NCBI GenBank assembly: GCA_039192165.1
Contig: JBCCXD010000001.1
Location: forward strand, 1 to 64,000
Direction: 5' to 3'
Source: Dinoroseobacter sp039192165
Lineage (GTDB): Bacteria; Pseudomonadota; Alphaproteobacteria; Rhodobacterales; Rhodobacteraceae
DNA: 64,000 nt
Within the stretch, counting starts at the first letter, position 1. The number at the start of each line of letters is the position of its first letter. The notes beneath the pieces were generated by a model. It was not told the DNA's origin. It ran no database searches and was given only the letters and a program-made list of their open reading frames with translations. The translations under genes were made by a program, and so were the position numbers. Below, one piece after another: positions 50,651 to 60,152 of this stretch.

Positions 50651-52741
50651 TTAACCCACTGAAATCAAACGAATGGCTTCGTCCTGGCTCAGGAGCCACA
50701 GAAGCGACCTGATCGCAGCGCCCCGCGGGGTCTCAAGTTTCGGGTCGCGTTCAAGGGCTGTGCGGGCGTCGCGCTGCGCCGTTGCCATCAACCCCGCTTG
50801 CCGTTCCGGATCAGCGATACGGAACTTCGGCAATCCCGATTGCGCGGTTCCGATCAGATCCCCCGACCCGCGCATGGCCAGATCAGCTTCCGCCAGTTTG
50901 AATCCGTCTTCGGTTTCCCTCAGAAGGCTCAAGCGTTTCCTGGCACTTTCCCCCAAAGGCGCGCGGTACATCAGAAGGCAGGTCGATTGTGCCGCGCCGC
51001 GCCCAACGCGGCCTCGCAGCTGATGGAGCTGCGCCAACCCGAAGTTTTCTGCACCTTCGATCAGCATGATCGAGGCATCGGGTACATTCACTCCGACCTC
51101 AATGACAGTTGTGGCGACCAGCAATCGCGCCTCGCCAGACACGAAACGTGCCATGGCCGCGTCTTTCTCCGCAGGCGGCATCTGTCCGTGCACAAGCGCT
51201 ACGACACTGTCTCCGAAGCGCGTGCGCAGCGACTTGAACCGCTCCACCGCAGCTGTAGCGGTCTTTGTCTCGCTTTCCTCCACCAGAGGGCACACCCAAT
51301 AGGCCTGTCGTCCCTCTGCCAGCGCACGGTCGAGATGCGACAGCACGTCTTCCAACCGGTTCGCGGCTGCAAGCGCTGTTTTAACGGGAGATCGCCCTGG
51401 CGGCTTTTCATCGAGCAACGAGACGTCCATATCGCCATATTGCGCAAGTGCCAGGCTGCGCGGAATCGGCGTTGCCGTCATAACCAGAACGTCGACGCTG
51501 GCCCCCTTTGCGCCCAGCTCCATCCGTTCCCGAACACCAAAACGGTGTTGTTCGTCAATGACCGCCAACCCAAGATCTCGGAATTCAACGTCTTTCTGAA
51601 AAAGGGCGTGGGTTCCAAGAAGAATCTGGATATCGCCTGCCTTGAGCGCCCTCAACTTTGCCTGCCGCTCCCGGCCTTTGTCCCGCCCTGTCAGAACTTC
51701 AAGGACGACACCCGCCTGATCCGCCAGCGGTCGAAGACTTTCCAGGTGTTGTCGGGCCAGAATTTCGGTCGGTGCCATCAAAGCGGCCTGACACCCCGCC
51801 TCTACCGCAAGAAGCATAGCGACCAGAGCCACAAGTGTTTTTCCGGCACCCACGTCGCCTTGCAAGAGCCGGTTCATCCTGTGCGGCGCCGCCAGATCAT
51901 CTGTGATCTCGGCGATGACCCGCTGCTGTGCCTGCGTCGGGGTATACGGAAGCGCGTCCAGCACCGGGCGTATCAGCATGCCCGTGCCGCGCAGAGGACG
52001 CCCTGGCGCCCGGCGTCGATGCGCCCGCGCCAATGCAAGTGTAATTTGATGCGCAAAAAGCTCGTCGTAAGCCAAGCGTTGTCGCGCGCGGCTTTCGGGC
52101 GTCAGATCGGTTTGCGCTTTTGGCGCATGCGCCTGAGTGAGCGCGGCGTTGAACACGGGCCATTTTTCACGCGCAACCAGCTCGGGATCAGCCCATTCCG
52201 CAAACTCTGGCACCAACGTCAGAGTGCCAGCGACCGCCTTTTGCATGGTTTTTTGCGCAACCCCGGCCGTGAGGGGGTACACCGGCTCAAAGGATCCAAG
52301 GGATGCGGCCTCCGTCAGTTCCAGAACATGATCCGGGTGCACCATTTGGCCGATACCGTCATAGAGCTCCACCTTGCCAGACACCAAACGCCGTTCACCT
52401 GGTGGAAGAATTTTTTCCAGGAAGTCCTTGCGCGCATGAAAGAAAATCAAAGGAAACACAGTTTGTGCATCGCGTACTTCAACCCTGTACGGGCGGCCTT
52501 TGGTGCGAGGCGGCGAATGACGCAGCACTTCAACCTCAACGGTCATAACCGACGGAAACGGGCCCTCTTGCACAGTTTTTACCGACCGGCGCTCAATCCC
52601 GGATTGGGGCAGTGTAAAAGCAAGATCGCGCGGTCGCTGAATGCCGGCCCCATCCAACAGCTGCGCCGTCTTCGGGCCGATGCCTGGCAAACTCTCAAGG
52701 TCTGCAAAAAGTGGGAACAGCGCAGAGGGCCGGGTGCTCAT
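50651..52741 (-). CDS. recG: ATP-dependent DNA helicase RecG
   Basis: RecG remodels stalled replication forks and Holliday junctions. The 696-residue protein has an N-terminal wedge/OB domain (SLPGIGPKTAQLLDGAGIQR, VSGKVELYDGIGQMVHPDHV). The helicase core has Walker A QGDVGAGKTLVALVA, DEQH box VIDEQHRFGVRER, TATPIPRSLALAQYGDMDVS and LRGRVGRGAAQS. Its start overlaps the ligA stop by 4 bases. Length is normal. Confidence 0.97.
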   Translation of the reverse strand: MSTRPSALFPLFADLESLPGIGPKTAQLLDGAGIQRPRDLAFTLPQSGIERRSVKTVQEGPFPSVMTVEVEVLRHSPPRTKGRPYRVEVRDAQTVFPLIFFHARKDFLEKILPPGERRLVSGKVELYDGIGQMVHPDHVLELTEAASLGSFEPVYPLTAGVAQKTMQKAVAGTLTLVPEFAEWADPELVAREKWPVFNAALTQAHAPKAQTDLTPESRARQRLAYDELFAHQITLALARAHRRRAPGRPLRGTGMLIRPVLDALPYTPTQAQQRVIAEITDDLAAPHRMNRLLQGDVGAGKTLVALVAMLLAVEAGCQAALMAPTEILARQHLESLRPLADQAGVVLEVLTGRDKGRERQAKLRALKAGDIQILLGTHALFQKDVEFRDLGLAVIDEQHRFGVRERMELGAKGASVDVLVMTATPIPRSLALAQYGDMDVSLLDEKPPGRSPVKTALAAANRLEDVLSHLDRALAEGRQAYWVCPLVEESETKTATAAVERFKSLRTRFGDSVVALVHGQMPPAEKDAAMARFVSGEARLLVATTVIEVGVNVPDASIMLIEGAENFGLAQLHQLRGRVGRGAAQSTCLLMYRAPLGESARKRLSLLRETEDGFKLAEADLAMRGSGDLIGTAQSGLPKFRIADPERQAGLMATAQRDARTALERDPKLETPRGAAIRSLLWLLSQDEAIRLISVG

Positions 52742-54885
52742 GACCCGTTCAAACCCGCCAACGCGCGCCAGCCATCCTCGTCAATCGTCTCAATCCCCAG
52801 TGCCTCGGCCTTTGCCGCTTTCGACCCGGCCCCTGGGCCGGCAATAACCAGATTGGTTTTCTTGGAAACGGAACCGGCGACCTTTGCGCCAAGTGCCTCT
52901 GCCGTGGCCTTCGCCTCGGCGCGGGACATAGTTTCTAGCGTACCGGTGAACACCAAAGTCTTGCCAGAGATCGGATTGTCCGAGACCTTCGGCTTTTCGG
53001 CGGGCGCCGGCGACACTTCTTGCAACAAACGGTCGATTGAGGCGCGCTCTGCGCTCTGCGAGAGCGTTGTGACAAGCGAGCGCGCCATCACCTCGCCAAC
53101 ACCGTCAATGTTCAACAGCTCTTCCCAAGCCTCACCTTCGAAGTCTGCGGCTTGATCTGCCGCCGACAGCAACGCCTCAATCGTTCCGAAATGCGTGGCA
53201 ATAAGGTTTGAGGCCCCCTCGCCCACATGGCGGATACCAAGTGCGAAAAGAAAGCGCGACAATGCGATGTCGCGCTTCTGGTCGATCGCGGCGAAAAGGT
53301 TTTCGGCACTCTTATCGCCCCAGCCTTCGCGGTTTTTGAGGTGTTGCAGGCCGCCGCTGTAGCGCGCTCTCAACGTGAAGATATCCGCCGGTTCAGCGAT
53401 CCACCCGTCGAGGTAAAATGCCTCCACCTGTTTGGCGCCGAGACCTTCTATGTCAAAGGCTGCGCGCGAGACAAAATGTTTCATTTTCTCAACGGCTTGT
53501 GCAGGGCAAATCAACCCGCCGGTACAGCGTCGGACGGCATCGCCCTCCTCCCGGATCGCTGCAGACCCGCATTCGGGGCATGTCTCGGGAAAGGTAAACG
53601 CAACAGCCGACGCTGTGCGCGCAGAAAGATCCACGTCCTTGATCTTGGGGATCACGTCTCCGGCCCGGTACACCTGCACCCTGTCGCCGACACGAATATC
53701 GCGACCCTCCCGAATGGGCGCGCCCTTGCTGTCGCGGCCTTCGATATAGTCCTCGTTATGCAGGGTAGCGTTAGAGACAACGACACCGCCGACTGTCACC
53801 GGAGTCAGGCGGGCCACAGGGCTCAGCGCTCCGGTCCGCCCGACCTGTATGTCGATGGCTTCCAGTGTGGTCCAGGCCGTTTCGGCCGGGAATTTATGCG
53901 CGACGGCCCATCGCGGCGTGGTGGAGCGAAACCCAAGGCGACGCTGAAGATCGAGCGCATCTACTTTGTAAACAACACCGTCGATATCATAGCCCAGACC
54001 GGCGCGCTGCCGCTCAATCTCGCGGTACTCGGCAATCATCTCGTCCGGCGCGGCGCAGCGTTTTGTCAGCGGGTTCACCTGGAACCCGAGTTCTTTAAGC
54101 TTTGCGATCGCTTCGTATTGTGTGGCTGCAAGGGGCTCTGACAATTCACCCCAGGCATAGGCGAAAAAACGCAGCGGGCGCGCCTTTGTAATTCCGGCAT
54201 CCAGCTGGCGGAGCGAACCCGCCGCGGCATTTCGGGGGTTGGCGAAGGTTTTGCTGCCATCGCGGGCCTGCCCTGCGTTCAGAGCTTCGAAGTCTTCATG
54301 GCTCATGTAAACTTCACCGCGAACTTCGAGCAGTTCCTGCGCGCCCTCCAGCCGTTCCGGTATGTCGGAAATGGTCCGGGCATTTGCAGTAACATTCTCG
54401 CCGGTCGTACCGTCCCCACGGGTGGCGGCTTGGACCAGAACCCCGTTTTCATAACGCAGCGACAGGGATAGACCGTCGATCTTCGGCTCAACCGTATAAT
54501 TGAGCGACGCGGTGCCATCGAGCGCAAGAAAGCGCCGGACGCCTGCATCGAAGTCGTGAATATCTGCGTCATCGAACGCATTCGAGAGCGACATCATGCG
54601 CTGCGCGTGGGTGACCTTCGCAAAGGCCTCTGACACCGGCGCCCCAACCTGTTCTGAGGGGCTGTCTGAACGTTTCAGATCAGGAAATCGCGCCTCAATG
54701 GCCGCGTTGCGTCGTTTCAGGGCGTCGAAGTCTGCGTCAGACATCCGGGGAGCGTCTGCCGTATGATAGTCTGCGTTGGCGGCCGCCAGAAGATCCGCAA
54801 GCCGCGCCAGTTCGCTGGCGGCCTGCTGTGCATTCAGAGCCTCTACCTCGATCGATGTCGTGTCAGTATCTGCGCGCGCTGTCAT
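52738..54885 (-). CDS. ligA: NAD-dependent DNA ligase LigA
   Basis: LigA seals nicks in DNA using NAD. The 715-residue protein has the Ia domain, the adenylation motif EPKIDGLSLSLRYENG with the nucleotide-binding lysine, an OB-fold region and the zinc-finger cysteines in CPECGSAA and CTGGLICPAQ. HhH repeats (GIRHVGEGASNLIATHFG) and a C-terminal BRCT domain (ISGKTLVFTGTLETMSRAEA) follow. It leads the ligA–recG operon and ends 64 bases from the ctrA terminator. Confidence 0.97.
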   Translation of the reverse strand: MTARADTDTTSIEVEALNAQQAASELARLADLLAAANADYHTADAPRMSDADFDALKRRNAAIEARFPDLKRSDSPSEQVGAPVSEAFAKVTHAQRMMSLSNAFDDADIHDFDAGVRRFLALDGTASLNYTVEPKIDGLSLSLRYENGVLVQAATRGDGTTGENVTANARTISDIPERLEGAQELLEVRGEVYMSHEDFEALNAGQARDGSKTFANPRNAAAGSLRQLDAGITKARPLRFFAYAWGELSEPLAATQYEAIAKLKELGFQVNPLTKRCAAPDEMIAEYREIERQRAGLGYDIDGVVYKVDALDLQRRLGFRSTTPRWAVAHKFPAETAWTTLEAIDIQVGRTGALSPVARLTPVTVGGVVVSNATLHNEDYIEGRDSKGAPIREGRDIRVGDRVQVYRAGDVIPKIKDVDLSARTASAVAFTFPETCPECGSAAIREEGDAVRRCTGGLICPAQAVEKMKHFVSRAAFDIEGLGAKQVEAFYLDGWIAEPADIFTLRARYSGGLQHLKNREGWGDKSAENLFAAIDQKRDIALSRFLFALGIRHVGEGASNLIATHFGTIEALLSAADQAADFEGEAWEELLNIDGVGEVMARSLVTTLSQSAERASIDRLLQEVSPAPAEKPKVSDNPISGKTLVFTGTLETMSRAEAKATAEALGAKVAGSVSKKTNLVIAGPGAGSKAAKAEALGIETIDEDGWRALAGLNGS

Positions 54886-54948
54886 CGGCCCCCCATCTTC
54901 CTCGACAGGTTTAGCAGGCCGCTAGCCAAGGTCCATACGCCCAACGCG

Positions 54949-54981
54949 CAAAAAACCGGGCCCTGAAGTCAGGGCCCGGTT
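54949..54981 (-). terminator. Terminator of ctrA
   Basis: AACCGGGCCCTGA-ct-TCAGGGCCCGGTT on the minus strand is a 13-bp stem with a T6 tail, 43 bases after the ctrA stop. It insulates ctrA from ligA. Confidence 0.85.
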
Positions 54982-55024
54982 GTGATGGTGGCGAGTGTTT
55001 GTCGTCGTAGGGGAACGTATGCGG

Positions 55025-55738
55025 TCAGCTTGCCGCGCTTTGTACAGCCGAAAGGCTGGATGTTTCGGGGTCACGCAAAACATAGCCGCGGCCCCAAACT
55101 GTCTCGATATAGTTATCTCCGCCTGTCGCCTGGCTCAGTTTCTTGCGCAGCTTGCAGATGAACACATCGATGATCTTTAGCTCCGGCTCGTCCATGCCGC
55201 CGTAAAGATGGTTGAGAAACATTTCTTTTGTCAGAGTGGTGCCCTTGCGCAGCGAAAGAAGCTCCAGGATCTGGTATTCCTTGCCGGTCAGATGTACTTG
55301 CGCGCCTTCGGTTTCGACCGTTTTGGCATCGAGATTAACCGCAATGCTGCCAGTCTGGATGATCGACTGAGAGTGTCCTTTTGAGCGGCGTATAATCGCG
55401 TGAATGCGCGCGATCAGCTCCTCCCGGTGAAAGGGTTTGGTCAGATAGTCGTCTGCGCCGGAGCCAAACCCTTTGATCTTGCTTTCCGTTGTGTCGGCAC
55501 CCGAGAGGATCAGGATTGGCGTTTCAATCCTGGCCAGACGAATCTGACGCAAGACCTCGTGCCCGGTCATGTCAGGCAACCCGAGGTCCAAAAGGATCAG
55601 ATCGTAGTCGTAAATCTTAGCCAGATCGACGCCCTCTTCCCCCATAGCGGTGACATACACGTTGAGGTTGGCGTGAATGAGCATCATCTCGATGCTCTTT
55701 GCGGTTGTCGGGTCGTCCTCAATCAAAAGGATGCGCAT
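55025..55738 (-). CDS. ctrA: Cell-cycle response regulator CtrA
   Basis: CtrA is the master regulator of the alphaproteobacterial cell cycle; in Rhodobacteraceae it controls motility, gene transfer agents and signalling more than division. The 237-residue protein has phospho-acceptor D51 (YDYDLILLDLGLPDMTGHE), the acidic pair E8–D9, GADDYLTKPFHREELIARIH and the DNA-binding domain with the CtrA-specific LTGKEYQILELLSLRKGTTL, FLNHLYGGMDEPELKIIDVF and VWGRGYVLRDP. It lies downstream of sciP with a CtrA box between. Confidence 0.98.
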   Translation of the reverse strand: MRILLIEDDPTTAKSIEMMLIHANLNVYVTAMGEEGVDLAKIYDYDLILLDLGLPDMTGHEVLRQIRLARIETPILILSGADTTESKIKGFGSGADDYLTKPFHREELIARIHAIIRRSKGHSQSIIQTGSIAVNLDAKTVETEGAQVHLTGKEYQILELLSLRKGTTLTKEMFLNHLYGGMDEPELKIIDVFICKLRKKLSQATGGDNYIETVWGRGYVLRDPETSSLSAVQSAAS

Positions 55739-55789
55739 TTAAACTCTCCGCTTGGCGCTGGCATTGACCGCGACTTTGCAGAACAATGG

Positions 55790-55804
55790 TTAATCATCAG
55801 TTAC
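55790..55804. promoter_or_regulatory. CtrA box upstream of ctrA
   Basis: TTAA-TCATCAG-TTAC has the spacing of the CtrA site TTAA-N7-TTAA, with one mismatch in the last base. It lies 52–66 bases before the ctrA start and suits autoregulation. Confidence 0.65.
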
Positions 55805-55824
55805 CGTATGAGGAGAATAGCAAA

Positions 55825-55839
55825 AACAACCTATGGTTG
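55825..55839 (-). terminator. Weak terminator overlapping the sciP stop
   Basis: On the minus strand ACAACC-ATA-GGTTGT forms a 6-bp stem followed by TTTT. It includes the last codons and stop of sciP. It may reduce read-through into ctrA; the stem is short, so the call is tentative. Confidence 0.4.
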
Positions 55840-56109
55840 TCTATACTCTTGCAGATGGGTTGTCTTCAGCGCTTTTAATCCATATTTATCAATCGCTTCT
55901 ATCCAGGATGCCAGCTCCTCTTCCGAGATGCCATACAACTCACAGGCGTTTTCCCGGGAGATAAGACCACTTGCGACTCCTTTCACCACAGCGGCCTTGC
56001 GACTGGCGACCCAACGAGACGTTTCTGGTTCGGGCAGATCGGACCGCGTCATCATCGATCCATCCGGCAACTTCACGGCAACCGGGCCTTTTTCCCGCTT
56101 CAAGTACAT
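55831..56109 (-). CDS. sciP: CtrA inhibitor SciP (DUF1153)
   Basis: SciP binds CtrA or CtrA-dependent promoters and blocks activation. The 92-residue protein has the DUF1153 motif: MYLKREKGPVAVKLPDGSMM, then DLPEPETSRWVASRKAAVVK, then GVASGLISRENACELYGISE. This carries the helix-turn-helix-like part. The start at 56109 matches the family; the frame extends to 56199 without support. It stands directly upstream of ctrA on the same strand, 92 bases apart. Confidence 0.93.
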   Translation of the reverse strand: MYLKREKGPVAVKLPDGSMMTRSDLPEPETSRWVASRKAAVVKGVASGLISRENACELYGISEEELASWIEAIDKYGLKALKTTHLQEYRQP

Positions 56110-56234
56110 GGTCCACACCCTTTCAAACCCCACATAGCGACAGTGTCGCGAAAGCCTCTTAATCATCGGTGAAATCGCGGGGTTGAGAACACAGCACATT
56201 TTCCTATATTTCGACCGACTTTCAGGAGACCGCT

Positions 56235-57401
56235 ATGACCGCCCCTTCCATGTCCGTCGCTCCCGTGCGGAGCGACGCGCTCAACTCTCTTGGTTTTGCC
56301 AAGCCGCCTGCAGAAACGCGGGTTGTTGTGGCGATGTCAGGTGGTGTGGACAGCTCGGTTGTGGCCGCCCAGTTGGCCTCTGAAGGCTACGACGTGGTGG
56401 GCGTTACGTTGCAGCTTTATGATCACGGCGCAGCACTTGCTAAGAAAGGCGCCTGCTGCGCGGGCCGTGACATCCATGACGCGCGTCGCGTTGCGGAGGA
56501 AATGGGCTTTCCTCATTACGTGCTCGACTACGAAAACACGTTCCGCGAGGCGGTGATTGACGAATTTGCAGACAGCTATCTTGCCGGCGCAACCCCTGTG
56601 CCCTGCATCCGCTGCAACGAACGGGTCAAGTTCAAAGATCTCCTGGAAACGGCACGCGATCTTGATGCTGATTGCATGGCAACCGGTCACTATATCCAAC
56701 GCAAAATGGGCCCCCGCGGCGCCGAGCTGCACAGCGCAGCGGATGCAAACCGCGACCAGTCGTACTTTCTGTTCTCCACCTCGCAGGAACAGCTCGACTT
56801 CTTGCGTTTTCCGCTCGGACATCTCGCGTCAAAGGCTGAAACCCGCGTGCTGGCAACCAGGTACGGACTAGGCGTTGCGGACAAGCCAGACAGCCAGGAT
56901 ATTTGTTTCGTTCCAAACGGCGACTATGCCTCGGTCATCGAAAAACTGCGTCCTGGTGCGGCTGACCCTGGCGAGATCGTCGATATGGACGGCACAGTTC
57001 TGGGCCAACATAACGGCGTTATCCATTACACAATCGGGCAGCGACGCGGTCTTGGGATCGGCGGGCTCGCAACACCGCTGTACGTTGTCAGGCTCGACCC
57101 GGATACCCGGCGTGTGATCGTTGGGCCCAAGGAGGCGCTGTCGACACGAACCGTGCCCGTGCGCGAGATCAACTGGCTCGGTGATGCGCCTCTGGAGAGC
57201 CAGAAAGAATGGCATGTTGCGGTCAAGGTCCGTTCCACGCGACCACCACGGGACGCGGTGATCCGACCCATCTCTGCCACCGAAGCTGAGGTGGACCTGA
57301 TCGCCTCCGAAGAGGGTGTCTCACCCGGTCAGGCTTGCGTGTTTTATGACCGCAACAACAGCCGGATCTATGGCGGTGGCTGGATCTGGCGCGGGCACTA
57401 G
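56235..57401 (+). CDS. mnmA: tRNA-specific 2-thiouridylase MnmA
   Basis: MnmA puts sulfur on U34 of tRNAs for Lys, Glu and Gln. The 388-residue protein has the PP-loop motif VVVAMSGGVDSSVVAAQLAS, first catalytic cysteine in VPCIRCNERVKFKDL, ATGHYIQRK, DQSYFLFSTSQEQL and the second cysteine in SQDICFVPNGDYA. CAGGAGACC precedes the ATG. It is divergent from sciP and convergent with lpxB, 8 bases apart. Confidence 0.97.
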   Translation: MTAPSMSVAPVRSDALNSLGFAKPPAETRVVVAMSGGVDSSVVAAQLASEGYDVVGVTLQLYDHGAALAKKGACCAGRDIHDARRVAEEMGFPHYVLDYENTFREAVIDEFADSYLAGATPVPCIRCNERVKFKDLLETARDLDADCMATGHYIQRKMGPRGAELHSAADANRDQSYFLFSTSQEQLDFLRFPLGHLASKAETRVLATRYGLGVADKPDSQDICFVPNGDYASVIEKLRPGAADPGEIVDMDGTVLGQHNGVIHYTIGQRRGLGIGGLATPLYVVRLDPDTRRVIVGPKEALSTRTVPVREINWLGDAPLESQKEWHVAVKVRSTRPPRDAVIRPISATEAEVDLIASEEGVSPGQACVFYDRNNSRIYGGGWIWRGH

Positions 57402-57409
57402 GCGGCACG

Positions 57410-58552
57410 TTATTCCCCCAACACGGCGCGCGCCGCCCGCAGACCCGGAGGATCGCCGCCCTGCCCAAGACGCTTCATGGTCTCGTGCATGGCGGCACTT
57501 TGTGCGTCGCGCGCCGTCTGCTTAGAGAGAGCGTCCAACACCGCTGGCGCGATTTGTACAGGGTCGCATTGGCCTCCCAGAAACTCCGGGACAACCCGCG
57601 TCTCGGAAACAAGATTGACCAGCGTAACGGTGTCCACTTTCAACATCGCTCCAATCAGCCAACGCGACAGAACATTCATGTCATAGGCGATCACCATCGG
57701 TGTGCCTGCAGCTGCCAATTCCAATGATACGGTGCCTGATGCGGCCAAAGCGACATCTGCGGCCCGAAACGCTGCGCGCTTGGCCTCTGCGGCTGTCGAT
57801 GTCAGCACCAATGGTTCGCCCGGCCAGGAGCCCACAAGTTCCCGGACCAAAGCTTCAGTATGGCGCACGGTCGGGACTACAACCCGCAGGCTCGGGTGCA
57901 CATCTGAAATCCTCGAAAGGCTCTTTCCGAAAATCGGCGCCAGACGTGAAATTTCACCCTTCCTGGAGCCCGGCAGCGCAAGGACCAGCGGTGTATTTTC
58001 CGACAGATCCATCTCGGCCCGGAACGCGGCGGCCTGAGCTGCATCAGCTTGCGGCTCAGTGACCACCGGATGGCCGACGAAATGGGCGCGCATGCCCGCC
58101 GCTTCCATATAAGGCGGCTCAAAGGGGAAGAGACAGAGCACCTCATCGATCATACGCGCCATCTTCTCGGCGCGACCGGGTCTCCAGGCCCAGACCGTCG
58201 GCGCCACATAGTGAACGGTGCGGATGGTGGTCCGTGCTTTGACCCGCTTGGCCACCCGGAGCGAAAAATCGGGGCTGTCTATGGTCAAAAGAACGTCCGG
58301 CTGTGCGGAGACAACAGCATCGGCGGTCTCGTTGATCCGCCGCATGAGGTGGCGGTACTTCGGCAGCACTTCGGCGATACCCATAACCGACAACTCTTCC
58401 ATCGCGAACCGGCTCTGGAGCCCTTGAGCGCTCATCGCGGGCCCGCCGATCCCCATGAAGCTGACCTCGGGTGCGATACGTTGCAGCCAATGCATCAGCT
58501 GCCCGCCAAGTCTGTCGCCGGAAGGCTCTCCGGCGATCAAAAAAACCCGCAT
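57410..58552 (-). CDS. lpxB: Lipid A disaccharide synthase LpxB
   Basis: LpxB joins UDP-2,3-diacylglucosamine and lipid X. The 380-residue GT19 enzyme has AGEPSGDRLGGQLMHWLQ at the N-terminus, SFMGIGGPAMSAQG, IDSPDFSLRVAKRVK, HYVAPTVWAWRPGRAEKMA and LPGSRKGEISRLAPIFGKSL, then ASGTVSLELAAAGTPMVIAY. The start at 58552 overlaps the lpxI stop (ATGA). A much longer frame (to 58861) is an artefact of the GC-rich sequence. Confidence 0.97.
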   Translation of the reverse strand: MRVFLIAGEPSGDRLGGQLMHWLQRIAPEVSFMGIGGPAMSAQGLQSRFAMEELSVMGIAEVLPKYRHLMRRINETADAVVSAQPDVLLTIDSPDFSLRVAKRVKARTTIRTVHYVAPTVWAWRPGRAEKMARMIDEVLCLFPFEPPYMEAAGMRAHFVGHPVVTEPQADAAQAAAFRAEMDLSENTPLVLALPGSRKGEISRLAPIFGKSLSRISDVHPSLRVVVPTVRHTEALVRELVGSWPGEPLVLTSTAAEAKRAAFRAADVALAASGTVSLELAAAGTPMVIAYDMNVLSRWLIGAMLKVDTVTLVNLVSETRVVPEFLGGQCDPVQIAPAVLDALSKQTARDAQSAAMHETMKRLGQGGDPPGLRAARAVLGE

Positions 58553-59352
58553 CAGGCGGCGCCCCACACGACAATATCGTGCGCCTGAGCATCGCGTATC
58601 AAACGCATGCGGTCGAGAAGAAGTACATGACCGGCTTCTACGCAGATACCGCTCAAACCCGCAGCTGCCGCTATTCGAACAGTTTCCGGACCTATGGCGG
58701 GCATATCGATCCGCAAATCCTGTCCAAGCTTCGCGCGCTTGGTGAATACCCCTCCAGCCTGCGGAGCCACCGGCGCGCGAGTTTCGGCCACAAAGCCAAG
58801 CATGGCATCTGTGCCCTGCAGCGTTTCGATGCCCAGGCAATGGCCGTTCGCAAACACACAACCTTGCGACACATCATGGGGGGACAACGACGCGAGTAAC
58901 GAGCGTCCCTTCTCGGCGTCGGCCAGATGCTGAGGCCCCGGCGTGCCGCAAATGGCGCCATCTGGAGCAGTCAGCTCCGGCGCGATCTCGGCCGCGCCAC
59001 GCACCTTTAGCCCAGCCTCTTCAAAAATTGCGATTACCTCGCGCAGCAACCGATCATCGCCCTGCTGCAGAACGCTCATGAGGCGCGGCACCAGGGGCAG
59101 GCTCAGCGGATGAAGGCGGGCCGGATCGATCGGCGGCCGCTGCATAGCACCGGCAAAACACACCTCGCTTACGCCTGCGTCCGAAAGATCTTTCAGCACT
59201 TGTCCCAGATCTTCGACACGGAAACTTGTAACATCGGGCAAGTCAGGCTCGAACCCCTCGAGCGAAAACACAGTGTGGGGCGTGCCCGCAGCGTGAAGAG
59301 CCTCGGAGAGATGAAGAGGCAAAGCGCCCTGGCCTGCGATCAAAGCGAGCAT
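58552..59352 (-). CDS. lpxI: UDP-2,3-diacylglucosamine pyrophosphatase LpxI (DUF1009)
   Basis: LpxI hydrolyses UDP-2,3-diacylglucosamine to lipid X and UMP in place of LpxH. The 266-residue protein has LALIAGQGALPLHLSEALHA, VCFAGAMQRPPIDPARLHPL, GAAEIAPELTAPDGAICG and MLGFVAETRAPVAPQAGGVF, with the C-terminal DMPAIGPETVRIAAAAGLSG. It overlaps both neighbours by one or four bases. LpxI use is typical of alphaproteobacteria. Confidence 0.95.
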   Translation of the reverse strand: MLALIAGQGALPLHLSEALHAAGTPHTVFSLEGFEPDLPDVTSFRVEDLGQVLKDLSDAGVSEVCFAGAMQRPPIDPARLHPLSLPLVPRLMSVLQQGDDRLLREVIAIFEEAGLKVRGAAEIAPELTAPDGAICGTPGPQHLADAEKGRSLLASLSPHDVSQGCVFANGHCLGIETLQGTDAMLGFVAETRAPVAPQAGGVFTKRAKLGQDLRIDMPAIGPETVRIAAAAGLSGICVEAGHVLLLDRMRLIRDAQAHDIVVWGAA

Positions 59353-60152
59353 CAGCTGGGCGTCAAGAAGGACCGGTCGCTCTCGGCGAGTATGAAAGCG
59401 ACGATCTCTTTGACATAGGCGCTGTCAGTCTCGTCCCCAAGCCGCTGCGCACGATCCATGAACGTCCCCTCGCCCTGCGCGAGCATCTGAAACCCAGCGC
59501 GCAGCGCGGTAATATCCTCACGCGACACACCTCGCCGCTTCAAACCCACCAGGTTCAGACCATCCAACTCGCCGCGCGGTGCCTGCACGAGGCCGTACGG
59601 CATTACGTCGTTTGTGACCATCGTTACAGCTCCGATGATGGCGCCGCGGCCGATCCTGACCCATTGGTGAATTCCGGATTGTCCGCCGACGATCACCTCG
59701 TCGCCCAAGACACAGTGTCCCGCCACAGCGGCGTTATTCACAAGGATTACCTTGTTTCCGATCTGGGCATCATGCGCCACATGGCAACCCGCCATAAACA
59801 GCCCATCATCGCCCACGCGCGTTACGCCTCCCCCCCCCTCGGTGCCGGTGTTCATAGTAACGTATTCCCGGATCCGGTTGCGTTTCCCGACAATCAGCCG
59901 CGTCCGTTCACCGGCGAATTTAAGATCCTGCGGAATCTCTCCGATCGACGCAAAGGGGAAAATAACCGTTTCGTCGCCGATCTCAGTCCAGCCTGAGATG
60001 ACCGCGTGGCTTTTCACGACCACCCCGCGCCCCAGCACAACATCCGGCCCGATGATACAAAGCGGTCCGATCTCGCAGTCAGGACCGATGCGCGCCCCAT
60101 CTTCAACCACCGCACTGGGATGAATGGTTGCTGTTGGATCGATCCCGCTCAT
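59352..60152 (-). CDS. lpxA: UDP-N-acetylglucosamine acyltransferase LpxA
   Basis: LpxA catalyses the first acylation in lipid A synthesis. The 266-residue protein is a beta-helix of hexapeptide repeats (IHPSAVVEDGARIGPDCEIG and so on). It has the catalytic histidine in AGCHVAHDAQIGNKVILVNN, HQWVRIGRGAIIGAVTMVT and the helical C-terminal domain. The start at 60152 overlaps the fabZ stop (ATGA). Confidence 0.97.
   Translation of the reverse strand: MSGIDPTATIHPSAVVEDGARIGPDCEIGPLCIIGPDVVLGRGVVVKSHAVISGWTEIGDETVIFPFASIGEIPQDLKFAGERTRLIVGKRNRIREYVTMNTGTEGGGGVTRVGDDGLFMAGCHVAHDAQIGNKVILVNNAAVAGHCVLGDEVIVGGQSGIHQWVRIGRGAIIGAVTMVTNDVMPYGLVQAPRGELDGLNLVGLKRRGVSREDITALRAGFQMLAQGEGTFMDRAQRLGDETDSAYVKEIVAFILAESDRSFLTPS

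Noticed and set aside
50798..53155. 785-codon open frame on the plus strand
   Set aside because: It lies wholly opposite recG and ligA, whose motifs are complete. Long antisense frames are common in GC-rich codon-biased DNA, and the translation shows no domain.
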